5,044 bases of DNA from positions 1 to 5,044 of the forward strand of contig DAIEQP010000282.1 in NCBI GenBank assembly GCA_027347805.1, read 5' to 3'. Within the stretch, counting starts at the first letter, position 1. Each line of letters starts with the position of its first letter. Shown in pieces: positions 1 through 5,044 of this stretch. The DNA is from Ignavibacteria bacterium (GTDB lineage: Bacteria; Bacteroidota; Ignavibacteria; Ignavibacteriales; Melioribacteraceae). Position numbers and translations under genes: made by a program. The notes under the pieces were generated by a model. It saw only the letters and a program-made list of their open reading frames with translations. It made no database searches and was not told the origin of the DNA.

Positions 1-554
1 TCCTGATAATTGTGCTTAATCAGTAAATCACGAAGAGAATTTCTTGATCGGTGAAGGAGCACTTTAACATTTACTAACGATATACCCATAACTTTACTAA
101 TTTCGTTCAATGATAAACCATCCAGATAAAACAGTATTAAAACCAGTGCGCCGCGAACCGGCAGTTTATCTACAATTTTAATTACATATTGACTTACATT
201 TTCAGTAGTGCTATAAATTTCAGAATCGATTGAACCCAGATCAAACTCCTCATTAATCGAAGTCATTTCCTGTTCCAGTTTTCTTTTTTTCGATGCTAGA
301 ATTGTTAATGCTGTATTATATGTAATTCTATAAAACCATGTTGAAAACTGTGAATCTTTTCTGAAATCTTTTAAACCGTTAAATGCTTTTAGAAAACAAT
401 CCTGAAGCGCTTCTTCAGCATCCATTTCGTTTTTCAGCATTCTTTTCAGCATTGAAAAAGCTTTATCTTTATATCTTACAACCAACAAAGAAAAATCAGA
501 TTGATTTCCTCTTTTTATTGAATCGATTATTTCTAAATCGGTTAAATGCTTCAT
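1..554 (-). CDS. ECF-type RNA polymerase sigma factor (3' end outside window)
   Basis: Translating the minus strand from the ATG at 554-552 gives 184 uninterrupted residues up to the window edge, so the C-terminus is cut off by only a small amount. An in-frame TAA lies six codons upstream of the ATG, which fixes this as the start. Sigma region 2 spans about residues 15-86, with the core helix DAEEALQDCFLKAF (45-58) and FSTWFYRI (70-77), the usual ECF signature. A variable linker follows (about 87-122). Region 4 is at about 124-178, with a helix-turn-helix in LSLNEISKVMGIS (147-159) and VNVKVLLHRSR (161-171) that reads the -35 element. There is no region 1 or 3, as expected for ECF factors. 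No strong Shine-Dalgarno site is visible; the leader is A-rich. The protein directs RNA polymerase to a small regulon, which from the intergenic promoters probably includes itself and the divergent membrane-protein gene. An anti-sigma gene may lie downstream, outside the window. Confidence 0.95.
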   Translation of the reverse strand, partial: MKHLTDLEIIDSIKRGNQSDFSLLVVRYKDKAFSMLKRMLKNEMDAEEALQDCFLKAFNGLKDFRKDSQFSTWFYRITYNTALTILASKKRKLEQEMTSINEEFDLGSIDSEIYSTTENVSQYVIKIVDKLPVRGALVLILFYLDGLSLNEISKVMGISLVNVKVLLHRSRNSLRDLLIKHNYQ

Positions 555-576
555 TGCTTTTTTTTCTAGTTACATA

Positions 577-606
577 TTAGACCGACAGATTCAACGTTAG
601 GTTACA
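577..606 (-). promoter_or_regulatory. Putative ECF promoter for the sigma-factor gene
   Basis: On the minus strand TGTAACC (606-600) is followed after 17 nt by GTCTAA (582-577). The pair resembles the -35 and -10 elements of ECF promoters, many of which have an AAC-containing -35 and a GTC-containing -10. Transcription would start near 570, about 16 nt before the sigma ATG. The same pair recurs in the opposite direction at 627-657, with the two -35 boxes forming a perfect 7-bp inverted repeat 20 bp apart. Autoregulation is an inference from this arrangement. Confidence 0.6.
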
Positions 607-626
607 TAAAATCAAATAATTTTTAT

Positions 627-657
627 TGTAACCTTATAGCCATGTGTGCATGTCTAA
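627..657 (+). promoter_or_regulatory. Putative distal ECF promoter (P1) for the DUF6249-type gene
   Basis: TGTAACC (627-633) is followed after 18 nt by GTCTAA (652-657). Both elements are identical to those facing the sigma gene, although the spacer is one base longer. Initiation near 663 would give a leader of about 115 nt before the ATG at 778. The leader is A-rich and I found no convincing riboswitch or hairpin in it. Confidence 0.55.
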
Positions 658-721
658 TGTTTTAACAAAGGATACTAAAAGAAAATTAAAACAATCTCGA
701 ATCAGGAAAAAGAAAATTTTT

Positions 722-750
722 TGTAACCTTTAAATAATTTTTTAGTCAAA
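722..750 (+). promoter_or_regulatory. Putative proximal ECF promoter (P2) for the DUF6249-type gene
   Basis: A third TGTAACC (722-728, followed by TTT) is followed after 16 nt by GTCAAA (745-750), one base different from the GTCTAA of the other two sites. Initiation near 757 would give a short leader of about 20 nt that includes the ribosome binding site. The shorter spacer and the mismatch in the -10 make it weaker than the other two, but its distance from the gene is the more typical one. Confidence 0.45.
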
Positions 751-766
751 AGATATAAATAATCCC

Positions 767-772
767 AGGAGG
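767..772 (+). promoter_or_regulatory. Strong Shine-Dalgarno site
   Basis: A full AGGAGG lies 5 nt before the ATG at 778, which fixes this start. It is the only perfect Shine-Dalgarno site in the window; the other genes have partial or weak sites. This suggests high translation of the small membrane protein. Confidence 0.85.
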
Positions 773-777
773 ATAAA

Positions 778-1182
778 ATGGAAGGAACAATTGCAGTATT
801 TATACCGATCATATTTATGGTTGTGGTAGGGCTTGTAATAGCAACATCATTACAGCTAAAGTCAAAAGAAAAACAAATGATGATAGAAAAAGGATTATCT
901 CCCGAACAAATGATTGAACTTCTTAAATCAAAAGAAAAATATGCTAAAAATAATTTCTGGCTACTCAAAAGCGGAATAATACTTATCTTTTTAGTAATTG
1001 GCGGAATTGTTGGGAATATGATTGATCGTGCTTTCTTCTATACATATGAAAACGGAAGCAGGTTTTATCATGATGATCCTGTTTATGGAGTTTGGATTGC
1101 ATTTTTGGGTTTAGGTGTTGGTGCTGTTATAGCTCACTTTGTTGCAAAGAAAATGGAAGATGCAGCCGATAAGAAAAATTAA
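778..1182 (+). CDS. Small three-helix membrane protein, DUF6249-like
   Basis: The product is 134 aa. Three hydrophobic segments are visible: about residues 4-25, 62-82 and 103-124. Between the first and second is a charged, lysine-rich stretch containing EKQMMIEKGLSPEQMIELL (31-49), a pattern I associate with DUF6249-type proteins; this is from memory, not a search. The protein ends in a charged tail (KKMEDAADKKN). It should sit in the inner membrane. No catalytic motif is visible and the molecular function is unknown. The gene is divergent from an ECF sigma factor and has two candidate ECF promoters in front of it, so it is probably a target of that sigma factor. It may act in envelope homeostasis or modulate the sigma factor, but it lacks the zinc-binding HxxxCxxC pattern of classical ZAS anti-sigma factors. 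It ends at a TAA 21 bp before a strong hairpin terminator. Confidence 0.85.
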   Translation: MEGTIAVFIPIIFMVVVGLVIATSLQLKSKEKQMMIEKGLSPEQMIELLKSKEKYAKNNFWLLKSGIILIFLVIGGIVGNMIDRAFFYTYENGSRFYHDDPVYGVWIAFLGLGVGAVIAHFVAKKMEDAADKKN

Positions 1183-1203
1183 GAATAATTACTGAAACAA
1201 ATT

Positions 1204-1230
1204 AAAAAGGGTCTTACGACCCTTTTTTTA
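1204..1230. terminator. Bidirectional intrinsic terminator
   Basis: AAAAAGGGTC (1204-1213), loop TTAC, GACCCTTTTT (1218-1227) then more T. The stem is 10 bp, five of them in the GGGTC/GACCC core, and has a T run at the 3' side on both strands (seven T on plus, five on minus). It lies between the convergent DUF6249-type gene (stop at 1182) and trxB (stop at 1232), so it can end transcription from both sides. Confidence 0.9.
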
Positions 1231-1231
1231 T

Positions 1232-2182
1232 TTATGCCAATTCATGTTCTTCAAGCCATCTCTGAGCATCAATTGCAGCCATACATCCAGACCCAGCAGC
1301 TGTAATTGCCTGCCGGTAAACATGATCCGCTACATCACCAGCAGCAAAAACTCCTTCAACATTTGTAAAAGTCGTACCAGGTGTAACTTTCAAATACCCG
1401 GTTTCATCCATATCAAGTTTTCCTTTAAACAGCTGTGTATTAGGTTGATGACCAATCGCTAGGAACACACCATCAACTTGAATTTCAGTTACCGAGCCAT
1501 CTTTTGTATTCTGAAGCAAAGCTCCTGTTACAGCTTTTCTTCCATTCTCTTCTTTACCTAAAATTTCCTTAACGGTAGTGTTTGTCATGAATTTTACTTT
1601 AGGATTTTTTTGAGTCCTTTCAGTCATGATTTTTGATGCTCTAAATTCATCTCTTCTGTGAACAAGAATTACTTCTGTGGCGAATTTAGATAGATAATTT
1701 GCTTCTTCCATTGCAGTATCACCACCGCCAATAACAATTACTTTTAATCCTCTGAAGAAAAATCCATCGCAGGTAGCGCAAGCTGATACTCCATATCCCT
1801 GGTAATATTTTTCACTATCAATACCAAGCCATTTAGCTGAAGCGCCTGTAGCAACAATAACAGAATCGGCTGTATAAGTATCATCTTCAGTTTTTACAAC
1901 AAACGGCCGTTTTGAAAAATCCACTTCCGTTACATTTTTGAAATATGATTTTGCACCGAAACGTAATACCTGTTTACGCATAACATCCATCAATTCCGGG
2001 CCTTGAATTCCATGTTCAAAACCGGGAAAATTTTCAACTTCTGTTGTAATAGTTAATTGTCCGCCCGGCTGCATACCTTCAAATATCACCGGATTTAAAT
2101 TTGCACGTGAAGTATAAAGCGCTGCTGTTAAACCAGCCGGACCCGAACCAATAATTATTACTTTCTGATGTTTATCTGACAT
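1232..2182 (-). CDS. trxB: Thioredoxin reductase (NADPH, FAD)
   Basis: The 316-aa product matches the usual length of bacterial low-molecular-weight thioredoxin reductase. It transfers electrons from NADPH through FAD and a redox-active disulfide to thioredoxin in the cytoplasm. In order the sequence shows the FAD dinucleotide-binding GSGPAG (12-17), ATGA (111-114), the redox centre CATC (135-138) followed by DG, the NADPH Rossmann motif GGGDTA (152-157), HRRDEFRA (175-182), which carries the arginines that contact the NADPH 2'-phosphate, and the C-terminal FAD motif AGDVAD (281-286). All key residues are present, so it should be active as a true thioredoxin reductase and not a ferredoxin-NADP reductase of the same fold. 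The ATG has GGGAGA at 2188-2193, 5 nt upstream. It is the last of four leftward genes, 112 bp after queG, and ends at the shared terminator. Confidence 0.97.
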   Translation of the reverse strand: MSDKHQKVIIIGSGPAGLTAALYTSRANLNPVIFEGMQPGGQLTITTEVENFPGFEHGIQGPELMDVMRKQVLRFGAKSYFKNVTEVDFSKRPFVVKTEDDTYTADSVIVATGASAKWLGIDSEKYYQGYGVSACATCDGFFFRGLKVIVIGGGDTAMEEANYLSKFATEVILVHRRDEFRASKIMTERTQKNPKVKFMTNTTVKEILGKEENGRKAVTGALLQNTKDGSVTEIQVDGVFLAIGHQPNTQLFKGKLDMDETGYLKVTPGTTFTNVEGVFAAGDVADHVYRQAITAAGSGCMAAIDAQRWLEEHELA

Positions 2183-2187
2183 TTAGA

Positions 2188-2216
2188 TCTCCCAAAATTT
2201 TACCAACAAAATTATA
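2188..2216 (-). promoter_or_regulatory. Possible trxB promoter -10 and ribosome binding site
   Basis: In the 112-bp gap between queG and trxB the minus strand has TATAAT (2216-2211), about 30 nt before the trxB ATG, and GGGAGA (2193-2188) as ribosome binding site. The TATAAT runs into TAATTTTG, which also fits the TAnnTTTG form of Bacteroidota promoters. No good -35 or -33 element is visible at the right distance. No terminator is seen after queG, so trxB could be read from its own promoter, from the upstream operon, or both. Confidence 0.35.
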
Positions 2217-2294
2217 CAATGTTATAGATATTTAATATGAGTTAGATGAGTTTCCAATTAAATGGATTCACAGTAAAACAACAAACAATCTTAT

Positions 2295-3221
2295 TCAAGT
2301 TCCAGAACAATCAATGAATTTTGCATTTCTTTTGAGCCCAGTCAGTTTTGCGCGTTTAATTGGACTTGTTTCGAATTCCTCTTTGAATTTTTCTTCATCC
2401 AATGCATAAATTTCTGCCAGATTTAATTCTTTGTTAATAGGACGAAAATCTATTCTAGATGTTTTTGTTGCAAATTTTTTATTCCACGGACAAACATCCT
2501 GGCAAATATCACAACCAAACAACCAATTTTGAAAGTTGTTTTTGAACTCTATATTTATTTCATCTTTATTTTCAATTGTTAAATATGATATGCATTTATT
2601 TGAATCAATCACATAAGGTTCTACAATTGCATTGGTGGGACAAGCTTCTATGCATGCAGTACAAGAACCGCAAAAATCCGATTTAATTTCATTGTATTCG
2701 AACTCGAAATTGGTAATTATAGTTGCAATAAAAAACCAGCTCCCCATTTCTCTTGAAATAATGTTAGAATTTTTACCCTGCCAGCCAATTCCAGATCGTA
2801 TTGCCCATACTTTATCCATAACAGGACCGGTATCAACATAACTTATAGATTCAAAGCTGGAATCAATTTCAAGAAACTCTTCTTCTAGTATTTCCAGCAT
2901 TTCCCAAATTATTAGATGATAATCTTTACCCCATGCATATCTGGAAATTTTTCCTAAACCTTTTTCTTCATTATGTTTTTCTTCTGAATAGTAATTTAGA
3001 CCAAGTGATATAACTGATTTTGCATTGGGTAATATTGTCGAAACATCAAAACGTTTCTCAAAATTCCTTTCCATGTAACTCATCTTTGAATTGTATCCGG
3101 AATCAATCCATTTTTTCAATTGAACTGATTCATCAACAAGCTGTTCTGCTCTTGAAAATCCAACAAGATCAAATCCTAATTCTTTTGCCTTTTCAATCAC
3201 TAATTTGTTTGTGAGTTTCAT
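2295..3221 (-). CDS. queG: Epoxyqueuosine reductase (short form)
   Basis: QueG carries out the last step of queuosine synthesis, reducing epoxyqueuosine to queuosine in the wobble position of GUN tRNAs. It uses cobalamin and two [4Fe-4S] clusters. The 308-aa product has the N-terminal cobalamin-binding domain with RYAWGKDYH (94-102), VDTGPVMDK (129-137; D130 probably corresponds to the catalytic Asp) and GWQGKNSNII (146-155). The ferredoxin-like domain follows, with C184xxC187xxC190xxxC194P, C210, and C237xxC240xxxC244PWN, giving the eight cluster cysteines. The C-terminus keeps the SPIKRxKxxGLKRNAKF block (286-302) and stops soon after, so the HEAT-like extension of longer homologues is absent; short forms are common in related phyla. 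The start at 3221 lacks a clear Shine-Dalgarno site. It lies 52 bp after the Rieske gene and is probably in the same operon. No other queuosine gene is in the window. Confidence 0.95.
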   Translation of the reverse strand: MKLTNKLVIEKAKELGFDLVGFSRAEQLVDESVQLKKWIDSGYNSKMSYMERNFEKRFDVSTILPNAKSVISLGLNYYSEEKHNEEKGLGKISRYAWGKDYHLIIWEMLEILEEEFLEIDSSFESISYVDTGPVMDKVWAIRSGIGWQGKNSNIISREMGSWFFIATIITNFEFEYNEIKSDFCGSCTACIEACPTNAIVEPYVIDSNKCISYLTIENKDEINIEFKNNFQNWLFGCDICQDVCPWNKKFATKTSRIDFRPINKELNLAEIYALDEEKFKEEFETSPIKRAKLTGLKRNAKFIDCSGT

Positions 3222-3273
3222 TTATACCGTGCAATTAGTTTATTGAAAGGATTATAAAAAACATTTTGAAAAT

Positions 3274-3609
3274 TTACCATTTCAGTATTTTCTTGAATAC
3301 TTTTACATACACATCATCGTTCTCAATTTTTACTTCATACTTATCCAAACCTTTTATTCCCGAAGGAACTCTTCCGGTCTTAAGTTCAAACTGCCATCCG
3401 TGAGCAGGACATGTTACAAATCCATCTTCAACAAAACCGTCATATATTATTGCAGCTTTTTGATGAAGGCACATGTTACTCACCGCAAATACTTCATTTT
3501 CGACCTTAAATAATGCAACATCAACATCATCAATAAAAAACCTCTGGCCGATTTTTTCTTTTAAGTCAGATAGTTTACATACTTTCTTGAATTCATTTTC
3601 TTCAATCAT
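3274..3609 (-). CDS. Rieske [2Fe-2S] ferredoxin-like protein
   Basis: This is a single-domain Rieske protein of 111 aa from the chosen start. The cluster ligands are C47-x-H49 (in MCLHQ) and C67-PA-H70 (in CPAHGWQF), 17 residues apart, followed by the usual F-x-L/x-T-G-x-x-P pattern. There is no signal peptide or membrane anchor, so it is a soluble cytoplasmic electron carrier resembling NirD and dioxygenase ferredoxins. I chose the ATG at 3609 because GGGA lies 7 nt upstream and the first bases ATGATTGA overlap the TGA stop of the MBL gene by 8 nt, a typical coupling arrangement. An earlier ATG at 3633 would add eight residues and overlap by 32 nt; it has only a distant AAGG. The electron partner is unknown; no oxygenase or nitrite reductase lies beside it. 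The neighbouring MBL hydrolase and QueG are the candidates to consider. Confidence 0.9.
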   Translation of the reverse strand: MIEENEFKKVCKLSDLKEKIGQRFFIDDVDVALFKVENEVFAVSNMCLHQKAAIIYDGFVEDGFVTCPAHGWQFELKTGRVPSGIKGLDKYEVKIENDDVYVKVFKKILKW

Positions 3610-4453
3610 TTGGGAATCCCGGATATTTTTCATTCAATACAATACCTTTTTCATTTCTTGTAAGTTTTCCTGTTACACTAAAAGGATCGTGTTCGAAAAA
3701 CAAAACCCAGTCCTCATCAACCGCCCGAGATAATATTCTATGCTTTTCTTCAACTGTAACAACAGGTTGAAGATCATATCCCATCACATATGGAATCGGA
3801 ATATGAGTTGAGAAAGGCAATAAATCCCCGCAATACAAAATTGTATTTGTTGAATCTGAAATTTTTACAAGCTGCTGTGCAAATGTATGCCCATTTGCAA
3901 TTATAATTTCTATTTCGTCATCAAATTCCGCCGAATCAGCTAAATTCAGAATACCTTCATTCATCAGCGGAATAAATCTTTCCCTGATAAAACTCCCGCG
4001 ATCACGATCAGATGGATTAATTGCCCACTCATAATGTTTTTTTTGAACATGATATTTTGCGTTTGGAAACATAGGCATCCATATATCGTTATTACGAATT
4101 ACCGATCCCCCTGTATGGTCAAAATGAAGATGTGTTAGAATCACATCAGTTATTTCATCAGCTTTTATATCATACGAATCAAGAGACTTCTGCTGGGAAT
4201 ACATTGAATAATCAACATTATAAATGCGGTTAAATTTTTCATCCCATCCATTACCAATTCCGGTATCTATAAGAATTTTTTTTGATTGACTAATTAGTAA
4301 AAGATTACGGGCATTTAATGCAATGCGATTTAATTCATCAGGAGGATTTCCATTTTGCCAAAGCGGTTTGGGGATTATCCCGAACATTGCGCCTCCATCA
4401 AGAGCGAATGTTCCGGTTTCAATAATTTTTAATTCATACTTTCCGATTTTCAT
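3602..4453 (-). CDS. MBL-fold metallo-hydrolase (lactonase/parathion-hydrolase-like)
   Basis: The 283-aa product is a metallo-beta-lactamase-fold hydrolase. Visible are LIDTG (61-65), the metal motif H108-L-H110-F-D112-H113 followed by TGG, H189 in NGHT, D210 in YCGD, and H255 in FFEHDP. This is the complete set for a dinuclear metal site. The N-terminus has GTFALDGGAMFGIIPKPLW (14-32), a signature I recall in a cytoplasmic MBL subfamily related to AHL lactonases and methyl-parathion-hydrolase-like enzymes. There is no signal peptide. The substrate cannot be read from the sequence: lactone, ester or thioester hydrolysis are all possible. The ATG at 4453 lacks a clear Shine-Dalgarno site. It is the first gene of the leftward operon, its stop overlaps the Rieske start, and it is divergent from the exported EEP-family gene 54 bp away. 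No convincing promoter is visible in that short gap. Confidence 0.92.
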   Translation of the reverse strand: MKIGKYELKIIETGTFALDGGAMFGIIPKPLWQNGNPPDELNRIALNARNLLLISQSKKILIDTGIGNGWDEKFNRIYNVDYSMYSQQKSLDSYDIKADEITDVILTHLHFDHTGGSVIRNNDIWMPMFPNAKYHVQKKHYEWAINPSDRDRGSFIRERFIPLMNEGILNLADSAEFDDEIEIIIANGHTFAQQLVKISDSTNTILYCGDLLPFSTHIPIPYVMGYDLQPVVTVEEKHRILSRAVDEDWVLFFEHDPFSVTGKLTRNEKGIVLNEKYPGFPND

Positions 4454-4507
4454 TATAACCGTTTTTGTTTTCTTTAGTAATTTGTATGTTAAGCCCGGAT
4501 AAAATCT

Positions 4508-5044
4508 ATGGAAATTTTTATGAACAACAAAATATGTATTCTCAAAGGTTCATTATCATTACAATTATTTCTTATACTCTTTTTAACATTATTAAGCATC
4601 ACCAAATTCCCTGCTCAAACAAAATCAAATGAAATAAAAGTAGTAACCTTTAATATACGTTACGGAACAGCCGACGATGGAGAAAATAGTTGGAAATACA
4701 GGAAGGAAAATGTTTTTAAAGAATTAGAAATTCAAAAGCCGGATCTTATTGGAATGCAGGAAGCTCTTTTATTCCAAATTCAAGATATTTTAGAAGCTCT
4801 TCCAAATTATTCGTTTGTTGGAGTTGGAAGAGACGATGGAATTAAATCAGGCGAGTATTCCTGTATATTTTTTAAGAAGGAAAGATTTCGATTGGACACA
4901 ACCTGAACATTTTGGTTTTCTGAAACTCCTGACATTCCCGGGTCAAAACACTGGGGAAATACAATTACACGAATATGTACCTGGGCCAAATTTACAGATA
5001 GATTTTCAGCAAAAAGTTTTTATCATTATAATCTTCATATAGAT
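4508..5044 (+). pseudogene. Exported endonuclease/exonuclease/phosphatase-family protein, interrupted by in-frame TGA (3' end outside window)
   Basis: The first open segment (4508-4906) encodes 132 residues: a hydrophobic signal-peptide-like segment (about 15-31, likely cleaved near FPAQ), then VVTFNIRYGT (45-54) with metal-site N49, and GMQE (82-85) with the catalytic Glu, both typical of the EEP (DNase I/CCR4-like) superfamily. VGRDDG and GEYSCIFF follow. A TGA at 4904-4906 ends this segment. The same frame continues for 46 codons to the window edge with TFWFSETPDIPGSKHW, TRICTWAKF and FYHYNLHID, exactly the family's next conserved blocks. The frame is therefore intact and only one codon is changed. 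In relatives the matching residue is usually Gly (GTFWLSETP), so GGA to TGA is a simple explanation. Start 4508 has GGA 8 nt upstream; ATG 4520 (GGA 7 nt upstream) is equally plausible. Likely an extracytoplasmic phosphodiesterase or nuclease; substrate unknown. Confidence 0.8.

Noticed and set aside
569..575. A further TGTAAC copy on the minus strand just before the sigma ATG
   Set aside because: It lies downstream of the proposed start of transcription and has no -10 partner, as the sigma coding region follows at once; probably chance.
383..580. Open frame on the plus strand
   Set aside because: It lies antisense to the clear ECF sigma factor and has no family features.
702..968. Open frame on the minus strand
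   Set aside because: It is antisense to the DUF6249-type gene, covers two candidate promoter elements, and shows no recognisable domain.
3612..3620. GGGAATCCC palindrome at the MBL-Rieske junction
   Set aside because: It is too short to form a stable hairpin and is explained by coding sequence plus the GGGA ribosome binding site.
4645..4650. GTAACC matching the -35 of the ECF promoter motif
   Set aside because: It is inside the EEP coding sequence and has no GTC-type -10 at 16-18 nt.
4815..5042. Open frame on the plus strand across the interruption of the EEP gene
   Set aside because: It is in a different frame from the EEP coding sequence, whose conserved blocks continue in the original frame after the TGA; this one encodes no family motif.
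4508..5044. Alternative genetic code with UGA read as glycine
   Set aside because: Other genes in the window use TGA as a normal stop at their conserved C-termini, and the TGA is the only one interrupting a conserved frame.

Overview
The window is AT-rich bacterial DNA carrying seven protein genes, two of which run off the ends. The mix suggests the Bacteroidota/Chlorobiota (FCB) group, and perhaps Ignavibacteria: an ECF sigma factor beside a DUF6249-type membrane protein, a short-form QueG, an MBL hydrolase with an N-terminal GGAMFG signature, and a mixture of one strong Shine-Dalgarno site with several weak ones. This placement is inferred from gene content and composition; no marker gene settles it.

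Left part (1-1230). An ECF sigma factor reads leftward and leaves the window. A three-helix membrane protein of DUF6249 type reads rightward. The 223-bp gap between them holds three matching promoter-like elements of the form TGTAACC-N16-18-GTC(T/A)AA. One faces the sigma gene and two face the membrane-protein gene. This is the layout expected if the sigma factor drives itself and its neighbour. A hairpin with A and T tails at 1204-1230 separates the membrane-protein gene from the convergent trxB and looks bidirectional.

Centre (1232-4453). Four genes read leftward in the order MBL-fold hydrolase, Rieske [2Fe-2S] ferredoxin, queG (epoxyqueuosine reductase), trxB (thioredoxin reductase). The first two overlap, so they are probably translationally coupled. 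queG follows after about 50 bp, and trxB after about 110 bp, possibly with its own promoter. Three of the four products are redox proteins. A shared pathway is possible but is not shown by the sequence.

Right end (4508-5044). A divergent gene encodes an exported endonuclease/exonuclease/phosphatase-family protein. Its frame is cut by a TGA at 4904-4906, but the conserved family sequence continues in the same frame to the window edge. It is therefore a point-nonsense pseudogene, a sequencing error or, less likely, a readthrough case.

No rRNA, tRNA, CRISPR array, insertion sequence or phage gene was seen. The strongest leads are the divergent ECF promoter set and the in-frame TGA. I see no clear evidence of a wholly new system.
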